This document shows, piece after piece, positions 7,595 to 13,379 of a stretch of 14,871 nt of DNA (its first letter is position 1; the number at the start of each line of letters is the position of its first letter). The notes under the pieces are model-generated. The model saw only the letters and a program-made list of their open reading frames with translations. It made no database searches and was not told where the DNA came from. Origin of the DNA: Emcibacteraceae bacterium (GTDB lineage: Bacteria; Pseudomonadota; Alphaproteobacteria; Sphingomonadales; Emcibacteraceae); the NCBI GenBank assembly GCA_016763335.1, contig JAESUD010000370.1:1-14871 (forward strand), written 5' to 3'. The translations under genes and the position numbers were made by a program.

Positions 7595-8137
7595 TTAAAA
7601 TGGTGGTGTACATGCACTAACCAGTTCGCACTTCTCTGTTCCAACATTGCGAAAACTATGCGGTGTCATACTGTCAAAATAATATCCATCACCTGCACTT
7701 AAAATACGCCTTTGATCACCCACCGTGACCTCAAGTTGCCCGGTAAGGATGATCCCGGCTTCCTCACCCTCGTGAACCAAAGATTTGTGACCGGTTGAAG
7801 CACCCCCTGCGTAAACCTCCTTAAGAAATTGAATTTGACGCCCGCGCGTTGAAGCGCCCATTTGAAGAAACTGGACATTGGCGGTTCCTACATCGACAAA
7901 CTCGTCTTTAACAAAAAATATTTTCCCGCGAGGTTGAAGTCTTTCTTCAAAAAAATCAGCTATCGAAAGCCCGAGCCCCTCAAGTATTTGTTTTAGTAAA
8001 CCAACTGAAGGATCACTTTTCCCTTTCTCGATTTGTGAAATAGTACCATTACTAACACCTACATTACGCGCTAATTCCCGTTGAGAAATTCCCGCCGTTT
8101 CTCGCATCAATCTTAACTGATTCGCAACATTCACCAT
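7595..8137 (-). CDS. puuR: PuuR-like XRE-cupin transcriptional repressor
   Basis: A 180-residue two-domain regulator. The N-terminal XRE helix-turn-helix spans about 6-61 (ISQRELARNVGVSNGTISQIEKGKSDPS at 17-44). The C-terminal cupin_2 domain spans about 105-176 and shows HEGEEAG at 122-128 and TPHSF at 158-162, ending in SACTPPF. The order and tail (E. coli PuuR ends SAHTPTTF) match PuuR, which is of similar size and represses putrescine catabolism until putrescine binds. It faces the bauA-like gene divergently and ends towards the GntR gene. A PuuR-box-like sequence overlaps its presumed promoter, pointing to autoregulation and control of the rightward genes. Why the locus needs both this and the GntR repressor is unclear; they may sense different amines or govern different halves. 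Confidence 0.88.
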   Translation of the reverse strand: MVNVANQLRLMRETAGISQRELARNVGVSNGTISQIEKGKSDPSVGLLKQILEGLGLSIADFFEERLQPRGKIFFVKDEFVDVGTANVQFLQMGASTRGRQIQFLKEVYAGGASTGHKSLVHEGEEAGIILTGQLEVTVGDQRRILSAGDGYYFDSMTPHSFRNVGTEKCELVSACTPPF

Positions 8138-8152
8138 AAAACACCTGTTTAT

Positions 8153-8176
8153 CCGTTCATTATACTAAACATTATA
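8153..8176 (-). promoter_or_regulatory. PuuR-box-like sites upstream of puuR
   Basis: On the minus strand GTATAATGAACG (8154-8165) shares an unbroken TATAATGAAC with the box I recall for E. coli PuuR (AAAATATAATGAACA). A partial direct repeat of CATTATA occurs 12 bp further on (8158-8164 and 8170-8176). It lies 16-40 bp upstream of the puuR ATG, where an autoregulatory operator would be expected, and within the divergent spacer shared with the bauA-like gene. Confidence 0.5.
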
Positions 8177-8224
8177 TGGTTTTGATTGATGTTTATCAAC
8201 AACTTATAAATCATCACAAAACAC

Positions 8225-8254
8225 TTGAAAACAAGGCATTTTTCCAACTATATC
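8225..8254 (+). promoter_or_regulatory. Possible promoter for the bauA-mmsA unit
   Basis: TTGAAA (8225-8230) followed after 18 bp by TATATC (8249-8254), about 40 bp upstream of the aminotransferase ATG. The rest of the 155-bp divergent spacer is AT-rich and holds the PuuR-box-like sites at its other end. The match is weak and by eye. Confidence 0.3.
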
Positions 8255-8292
8255 TCAATAAACATAAAATCTAATAATATGAGTTTTGTTCT

Positions 8293-9621
8293 ATGAAGCA
8301 CACATCAAGCAAAAACGACACATTATCCGCATATTGGATGCCCTTTACGCCAAACAAGGCGTTCAAAGAAGAACCTCGCCTTTATTCCAGTGCCCGCGGC
8401 CTCTATTACACCACCACAGAAGGGCGTAAAATTTTGGATGCCTTTTCAGGATTATGGTGCTCAAACCTAGGACATTGCCATCCTAAAATAAGTGAAGCCA
8501 TTCAAAATCAAGCAAGCAAACTGGATTATTCAACGGCCTTTAACTTCGGCCATGAAGGGGCTTTTGAATTGGCTAATGTCATCGCCGATCAATTTCCCGG
8601 CGACCTTAACCATGTGTTTTTTACTAATTCCGGCTCAGAAGCTGTTGATACAGCGTTAAAAATGGCCCTCGCCTACCACCGCATTAACGGTGAAGGAACC
8701 CGCACACGCTTAATCGGCAGGGTCAATGGCTATCATGGCGTGGGATTTGGCGGTATTTCCGTTGGCGGGATGGTCAATAATCGTAAATTTTTCGGCAGCC
8801 TACTCTCTGGTGTTGATCATTTACCATTTCCATATAACTCTGAGAAAACCGCTTTTACCCGCGGCGAACCTGATACTGACCCAATGGAATACCTGACTGA
8901 ACTTGAAAATATTATTGCGTTACATGATGCATCAACAATCGCCGCCGTTATAGTTGAGCCCGTCATTGGTTCAGCCGGCATGTTTTTGCCGCCCAAAGGT
9001 TATCTTAAAAAGCTGCGTGAAATTACAAAAAAGCACGGCATACTTCTAATTTTTGATGAAGTCATAACGGCTTTTGGTCGCTTAGGTGCCGCAAATGCAG
9101 CCAGCTATTTTGGTGTCACGCCAGATATTTGCACACTGGCAAAAGGCATCAACAATGCTGCTGTCCCTATGGGCGCCGTTATCGCTGACGAGAAGATTTA
9201 CGACACTTTTCTAGATGGCACCAAGGCAGGAGTGGAATTCTTTCATGGATATACCTATTCTGCGCACCCCTTGGCGGTCGCCGCAGGATTAGCGGCACAA
9301 AAAGCTTATCAGGAAGAAGCTATCTATGACCATGTCAAAGCTAACGCAAAATATTTTGAAGATGGCCTTCATAGTTTAAAAGGAAGCCCACATATAACCG
9401 ATATTCGTAATATTGGTTTTGCTGGTGGCTTAACCATTGCGCAACGCGACGGCATAGCTGGCGCACGAGCATATGACCTATTTTTAAAAGCTTATGAATT
9501 AGGAATAGCTGTACGTTCTAATGGCGATACTATCGCTATAGCCCCGATACTGACAAGCCAGCCAAAAGACCTGGACCCGATCATTTCGGCACTATCCAAA
9601 GCCGTAAATGAAATTAATTAA
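8293..9621 (+). CDS. bauA: Omega-amino acid (beta-alanine):pyruvate aminotransferase
   Basis: PLP-dependent class III aminotransferase of 442 residues, close in length and motifs to Pseudomonas BauA. Expected reaction: beta-alanine (or another omega-amino acid) plus pyruvate gives malonate semialdehyde plus alanine. Visible features are YWMPFTPNKAFK at 14-25, GLWCSNLGHCHP at 53-64, TNSGSEAVDT at 111-120 (PLP phosphate site), GYHGVG at 146-151 (Tyr147/His148 stacking region), LLIFDEVITAFGRLG at 251-265 (Asp255 to the pyridine nitrogen), and Lys284 in LAKGINNAAVPMGAV as Schiff-base lysine. The HGYTYSAHP motif at 318-326 is also family-typical. The SD is weak. The next gene, an MmsA/BauC homologue, starts 26 bp later and would consume the semialdehyde. 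Beta-alanine is the natural end product of spermidine or diaminopropane breakdown, linking this pair to the minus-strand operon. Confidence 0.9.
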   Translation: MKHTSSKNDTLSAYWMPFTPNKAFKEEPRLYSSARGLYYTTTEGRKILDAFSGLWCSNLGHCHPKISEAIQNQASKLDYSTAFNFGHEGAFELANVIADQFPGDLNHVFFTNSGSEAVDTALKMALAYHRINGEGTRTRLIGRVNGYHGVGFGGISVGGMVNNRKFFGSLLSGVDHLPFPYNSEKTAFTRGEPDTDPMEYLTELENIIALHDASTIAAVIVEPVIGSAGMFLPPKGYLKKLREITKKHGILLIFDEVITAFGRLGAANAASYFGVTPDICTLAKGINNAAVPMGAVIADEKIYDTFLDGTKAGVEFFHGYTYSAHPLAVAAGLAAQKAYQEEAIYDHVKANAKYFEDGLHSLKGSPHITDIRNIGFAGGLTIAQRDGIAGARAYDLFLKAYELGIAVRSNGDTIAIAPILTSQPKDLDPIISALSKAVNEIN

Positions 9622-9647
9622 AGAAAATCAGAATAAAGAGAAAAATT

Positions 9648-11146
9648 ATGTATAAAGTTGACCATTATATCGGCGGAAAATTAATTGCTGCGACCGGCGA
9701 TAAAACTGCACCCATTTATAATCCTGCAACCGGTAACCAACAAGGGGTTGTTGGAATGGCCAGTCAAGCAGATGTCGACATGGCCGTTGCCTGTGCTAAT
9801 GAAGCATTCGCCGGGTGGTCAGATACCAGCATCATGAAACGCGTGAACATCTTATTTAAATTTCGTGAATTGCTCGAAGCCAACCGCGACGAATTATGCG
9901 AAGCTCTGGTTAAAGAACACGGTAAAGTCTGGGATGACGCAATGGGAGAGTTAACCCGAGGATTCGAGATTGTCGAAAATGCCTGCGGCATCCCTGAAAT
10001 GTTGAAAGGCGATTTTTCTGAACAGGTGGGAACGGGTGTTGACTGTTATAACACTCGTCAAGCACTAGGCGTCGTCTGTGCCATAACACCTTTTAATTTT
10101 CCCGCAATGGTACCGCTTTGGACTATTCCGCTAGCATTAGCATGTGGCAACACTTTCATTCTCAAACCATCCGAACGTGACCCATCATGTGCAAATATTC
10201 TAGCGCGATTATTTTCAGAAGCAGGTCTTCCTGATGGCGTTTTCAACGTCGTTCACGGCGATAAAGTGGCCGTTGACCGCCTATTGGAACATAATGATAT
10301 TGAAGCAATCAGTTTCGTAGGATCAACGCCCGTGGCGGAATATATATATCATACGGGAACATCACATAACAAACGGGTTCAGGCTCTTGGCGGCGCTAAA
10401 AATCACGCAATCATTATGCCTGACGCAGACCTTGATCAGGCGGTTGATGCCATGATTGGTGCTGCCTATGGCTCAGCCGGTGAACGCTGTATGGCGCTTT
10501 CTGTTGCTGTGGCGGTCGGCGACGAGGTCGGCGACGCCCTCGTGAGCGCCATTGCTGAACGTGCCAAACAAATCAAAGTGGGTGACGGAATGGACAAAGA
10601 AAACGAAATGGGCCCGCTGATAACAGAACAACATAACGCAAAAGTAAAAGGATTAATCACTGAGGGCGAAAAAAAGGTGCCAAAGTCGTTGTTGATGGTC
10701 GTAACATTCAAGTTGCGGAAGGGTTAGAGGGCGGGTATTTCTGTGGCCCTACTCTGCTTGATCATGTGACCAAAGACATGATCGTTTATAAAGAAGAAAT
10801 TTTTGGCCCAGTCCTTGTTGTTGTGCGCGTTAATAACTACGACGATGCCGTAAAATTAATACAAGACCATGAATATGGTAATGGCACCTGTATATTTACC
10901 CGTGACGGTGATACTGCCCGCAATTTTGCCCGAAAAATAAAAGTTGGAATGGTCGGCATAAATGTGCCTCTCCCTGTACCGCTGGCCTTCCACAGTTTTG
11001 GTGGATGGAAACGTTCAATATTTGGTGATCATCACTCATACGGCCCCGAGGGCGTAAGGTTTTGGACCAAAATAAAAACAGTAACAACGAGATGGCCAAC
11101 TAGCATCCGCGCCGGTGCTGAATTAAACTTTCCTACGAGCAATTAA
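9648..11146 (+). pseudogene. mmsA: CoA-acylating (methyl)malonate-semialdehyde dehydrogenase, split by a -1 frameshift
   Basis: MmsA/BauC-type aldehyde dehydrogenase turning malonate (or methylmalonate) semialdehyde into acetyl-CoA (or propionyl-CoA). Frame 1 runs 9648-10727 (359 residues): PFNFP at 148-152, LGGAKNH at 247-253 (this subfamily lacks the usual general-base Glu) and catalytic Cys281 in SAGERCMALS. Frame 2, ending at 11146, supplies the rest: [28 protein letters not shown] and [17 protein letters not shown], all typical of MmsA C-termini. Joined at the A7 run 10669-10675 by a -1 shift they give one protein of about 499 residues, the family's normal length, with no other damage. 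The short form alone lacks the C-terminal catalytic and oligomerisation parts. This may be a real single-base deletion, an assembly homopolymer error or a recoding site. It is listed as broken because the sequence as given is interrupted. An SD-like AAAGAG precedes the ATG. Confidence 0.88.
10670..10676 (+). other. A_AAA_AAG slippery heptamer at the mmsA frame break
   Basis: Read in the initial frame the codons are gaA AAA AAG, the canonical -1 slippery heptamer (as in E. coli dnaX). The frame needed downstream is exactly -1. An SD-like GAGGG lies only 3 bp upstream (10662-10666), closer than the roughly 10 bp found in dnaX. No convincing stem-loop was seen in the next 12 bases. Frame 1 stops 51 bases after the site, at 10725-10727. 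Confidence 0.6.
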
Positions 11147-11170
11147 AGAATTAACCAATAAATATATCTA

Positions 11171-11200
11171 TTGACACATGCCAATAAAGGATGACAAATA
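11171..11200 (+). promoter_or_regulatory. Possible promoter of the HU gene
   Basis: TTGACA (11171-11176) with CAAATA (11195-11200) after an 18-bp spacer, about 80 bp before the HU start codon. The -35 is consensus but the -10 is poor. Confidence 0.3.
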
Positions 11201-11281
11201 GCTTGATGAAGAAAATGAACTTTGATAGCGTGTTTATACTCAATGAAATTAGAGACAACAAATAAACTTTATAGGAAAATT

Positions 11282-11557
11282 ATGAATAAAAACGAATTTA
11301 TTACCAGCGTGGCAGACACTTCTGGATTATCAAAATCAAATGCTTCCGTTGCCGTAGACAGTGTATTGGACGCCATTACAACTACTTTAGCAGCAGGTGG
11401 AGAAGTTCGCCTGATTGGTTTTGGTACTTTCAGTGTAGCAAATAGAGCGGCCTCTGTAGGACGCAATCCACGCACCGGCGAAAAAATCCAAATAAACGCG
11501 TCAAAAAGACCAAAATTTAAGGCAGGCAAAGCATTGAAAGATGCTGTGAATAAATAA
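11282..11557 (+). CDS. HU-family DNA-binding protein
   Basis: A 91-residue histone-like protein, the usual HU length. It should form a dimer that bends DNA non-specifically in the nucleoid. It shows the N-terminal helical part (MNKNEFITSVADTSGLSKSN), the conserved turn EVRLIGFGTFSV, the beta-arm consensus GRNPRTGEKIQI with the DNA-intercalating proline region, and the terminal FKAGKALKDAVNK. The ATG at 11282 follows AGG at 11273-11275 at good spacing. An upstream in-frame ATG at 11222 would add 20 residues foreign to the family and is rejected. HU and IHF subunits look alike, but this length and the RNPRTGE arm favour HU. It is probably monocistronic, flanked by a spacer before and a terminator-like hairpin after; no functional link to its neighbours is evident. 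Confidence 0.93.
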   Translation: MNKNEFITSVADTSGLSKSNASVAVDSVLDAITTTLAAGGEVRLIGFGTFSVANRAASVGRNPRTGEKIQINASKRPKFKAGKALKDAVNK

Positions 11558-11572
11558 TACTCCCTTTATTAT

Positions 11573-11610
11573 GAGGCGGTAAAAACGTTATTGTTACTTA
11601 CTACCGCCTC
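11573..11610 (+). terminator. Hairpin terminator after the HU gene
   Basis: A perfect 9-bp GC-rich inverted repeat, GAGGCGGTA (11573-11581) and TACCGCCTC (11602-11610), lies 15 bp after the HU stop codon. It is followed by a broken T-rich stretch (TAAAAAACTTTTCTTTT). The 20-base loop and the interrupted T-tract make it a less than classic intrinsic terminator. Confidence 0.6.
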
Positions 11611-11849
11611 TAAAAAACTTTTCTTTTCATATCCCATTTATCGCCCTAAGTTCATTAATATGATATTTTCTGGATTTTTAAATATTTCATTCCAAAGCAC
11701 TTTTCTATATCAAATATAGGCTTCATCTTTTTAGACAAGATGAACCATGAATCATATCGTTGGTTGCAGGAGTAGGTTTACGGTCCTCGCTTCGCTGTGG
11801 CGTTGCCTACGAACTATGCCCTTTGATCGATCATTCAAAAAAAGTTTGA
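11611..11849. other. Non-coding spacer with tandem hairpins and a GC-rich patch
   Basis: No gene is supported here. Two perfect inverted repeats follow one another: CTATAT-CAA-ATATAG (11705-11719), then TTCATCTT (11722-11729) paired with AAGATGAA (11737-11744) across a 7-base loop. They are followed by a GC-richer patch at 11761-11820 that stands out in the AT-rich surroundings and starts with a tRNA-3'-end-like segment on the minus strand. Whether these belong to a small RNA, a decayed mobile element or an old tRNA unit cannot be decided by eye. Confidence 0.5.
11761..11817 (-). other. tRNA 3'-end-like remnant (T-arm interrupted)
   Basis: Read on the minus strand the segment ends CCTACTCCTGCAACCA (11761-11776). 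This looks like the 3' T-stem strand (CCTAC), seven acceptor bases, a discriminator A and an encoded CCA, as at the 3' end of an initiator-Met-like tRNA. The matching 5' T-stem strand CGTAGG occurs at 11806-11811, but instead of a 7-base T-loop there are 29 bases between the strands. No anticodon arm, D-arm or 5' acceptor strand was found. A chance match cannot be excluded. Confidence 0.3.
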
Positions 11850-11960
11850 CCATTTTCAGTTTCATTTAAGCTCCATCTGATATCAGAACCATAATTAAAT
11901 TATGGAGTTATGAAAATGTTCCTTAGAGTGCTTTTACCAACACTGTTTTTGTGGACATTT
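11850..11960 (+). repeat. Duplicated leader, copy 1 (before the PepSY gene)
   Basis: An ungapped direct repeat of 13269-13379. I count 95 of 111 identical positions, and 74 of the first 81. It contains a tandem TTCAG/TTAAG pair 11 bp apart (11855, 11866), the perfect palindrome CTGATATCAG (11877-11886), the dyad CCATAATTAAATTATGG (11889-11905), whose right arm includes the GG of the SD GGAG, and the first codons of a signal-peptide-like reading frame. Identity falls off within that frame. Confidence 0.9.
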
Positions 11961-12014
11961 ATGACAACGTATCAACGGTATGTAATTAAACATTATATTG
12001 GAATTAACACATGA
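11916..12014 (+). CDS. Short leader peptide, truncated copy of the OMF signal peptide, coupled to the PepSY gene
   Basis: A 32-codon frame from the ATG at 11916 (8 bp after GGAG), or 34 codons from the ATG at 11910. It begins MFLRVLLPTLFLW, clearly a copy of the outer-membrane factor's MFLRVLLSMLLLW, then diverges and stops at TGA 12012-12014, inside the ATGA that starts the PepSY gene. That overlap permits translational coupling, so the peptide may serve as a leader rather than as a protein with its own role. Alternatively it is simply debris of the duplication. The peptide is hydrophobic at first and then basic; there is no domain. Confidence 0.4.
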   Translation: MFLRVLLPTLFLWTFMTTYQRYVIKHYIGINT

Positions 12015-13138
12015 GTATCCGTGAAATAATATATTGGCCTCATCTTATTTGCGGCATAATTGCAGGTGTTATTATTTTAACTTTATCTGCTTCTGGCGTT
12101 GTGCTTACCTATGAACGACAAATTATTTCATGGGCAGAAAATGAATATATTATAAGCGTACCTGACGGTGCAGCGTCATTAACTATCGATACCATCGCTG
12201 AGATCGTAAAACAAGCAAGTGGCAACAACGAGTTGAGGTCGATTAAAATAGAAAATAATCCACAAGCCCCTGTGGTTGTTAGAGCGGATCACTATTATTA
12301 TGTAAATCGTTATGATGGTGAAATATTAGGTTATGGACCAGTAGATCTAAGAAGTTTTTTCTCAGATGTAACATCTTTTCATAGATGGTTCTTGATGAAA
12401 GGCGATAACCGTGATGTTTCAAGGGCGATCATAGGAACCTCTAACCTTATTTTTCTTTTCATTCTACTTTCAGGAATATATCTGTGGCTGCCGAAAGTTT
12501 TAAAGTGGGCCAATATAAGGAAGAAAGTATTTTTTCATAAAACCAGAAATGCTCATGCAAGGGATTTTAATTGGCATCATGTATTTGGCATATGGTCCGT
12601 CATACCTCTTGTCGTAATTGCTGCGACGGGCACTGTTTTTTACTATTCTTGGGCTGACAGCATAGTTGAATATGTAGTAAGTGAAGAAGATAACCTAGCT
12701 TCAATTAATAATTCGACCACCGAACCATCTTCACCTCTTATTACCGAAGATAACGTCCGGTCTAGCACCGATCAATTATTTGCAATTGCGAAAACACAGC
12801 AAGATGAATGGCAATCTATCACTATGTATGTGCCCGACGAAAATGAAGCAACAACACTTTTTGACATCGATAAAAGCCCAGGTGGCCAACCTTTTAAAAT
12901 TGCGGAATTGACGCTGAATACTACAACAGGACAGGTGTTAAATTGGAAGCCATTTTCTGCTTATTCACCGTATAGAAAGGCGCGGGCCGTCATAAGGTTC
13001 CTCCATACGGGTGAAACGCTCGGAATATTAGGACAAACTGTAGCAGGACTTGCATCACTATTCGCGTGTATTATGGTTTGGACAGGATTTACCCTAGCGT
13101 ACCGAAAATACATAACACCATTATTCAATAAACAGTAG
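12011..13138 (+). CDS. PepSY-TM family inner-membrane protein
   Basis: A 375-residue membrane protein of the PepSY-associated TM family (PiuB-like). Four membrane segments are visible: about 12-34, 139-161, 189-212 and 336-363. The region between the first two (about 45-130) and the large loop at 215-320 are extracytoplasmic PepSY-like domains; TLNTTTGQVLNWKPFSAYSPYRKA (301-324) is a typical PepSY end. Conserved histidines for haem or metal handling are seen at His11, His124 (SFHRWF), His189/His190 (NWHHVFG) and His332 (RFLHTGE). Family members are associated with iron-siderophore reduction and metal homeostasis. The ATG overlaps the stop of the short leader frame (ATGA), and no separate SD is obvious. 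It is transcribed towards the efflux genes and shares a duplicated leader with them, suggesting common regulation, perhaps by a metal. The exact role is unknown. Confidence 0.85.
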   Translation: MSIREIIYWPHLICGIIAGVIILTLSASGVVLTYERQIISWAENEYIISVPDGAASLTIDTIAEIVKQASGNNELRSIKIENNPQAPVVVRADHYYYVNRYDGEILGYGPVDLRSFFSDVTSFHRWFLMKGDNRDVSRAIIGTSNLIFLFILLSGIYLWLPKVLKWANIRKKVFFHKTRNAHARDFNWHHVFGIWSVIPLVVIAATGTVFYYSWADSIVEYVVSEEDNLASINNSTTEPSSPLITEDNVRSSTDQLFAIAKTQQDEWQSITMYVPDENEATTLFDIDKSPGGQPFKIAELTLNTTTGQVLNWKPFSAYSPYRKARAVIRFLHTGETLGILGQTVAGLASLFACIMVWTGFTLAYRKYITPLFNKQ

Positions 13139-13268
13139 AAGAACAAATCTAATGACTAGTAAATTTGAAATTGATGCCAATATAAGGAATAGAACTCTTA
13201 ACCTCTATTTACGATAGAAATGTCTTAATTGTCCTGTTCAACTTACAATTGTGAATATCATCTTTTAG

Positions 13269-13379
13269 CCATTTTCAGTTTCGTTTAAGCTCCATCTGAT
13301 ATCAGAGCCGTAATTAAAATACGGAGTGATGAAAATGTTTCTTAGAGTGCTTTTATCGATGCTACTTTTATGGCCCTTT
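13269..13379 (+). repeat. Duplicated leader, copy 2 (before the outer-membrane factor gene)
   Basis: Second copy of the repeat at 11850-11960, exactly 1419 bp downstream with no gaps. The palindrome CTGATATCAG (13296-13305) and the TTCAG/TTAAG pair are unchanged. The dyad is CCGTAATTAAAATACGG (13308-13324): its third pair changed from A-T to G-C on both arms, while another pair was lost. The SD GGAG (13323-13326) overlaps the right arm. Confidence 0.9.

Noticed and set aside
10766..11146. Separate small aldehyde dehydrogenase gene
   Set aside because: It begins in mid-domain, has no SD, and continues the MmsA sequence in the -1 frame, so it is the second half of the split gene.
11222..11281. 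N-terminal extension of the HU protein from an upstream ATG
   Set aside because: The added 20 residues have no counterpart in HU proteins, and the ATG at 11282 has its own well-spaced SD.
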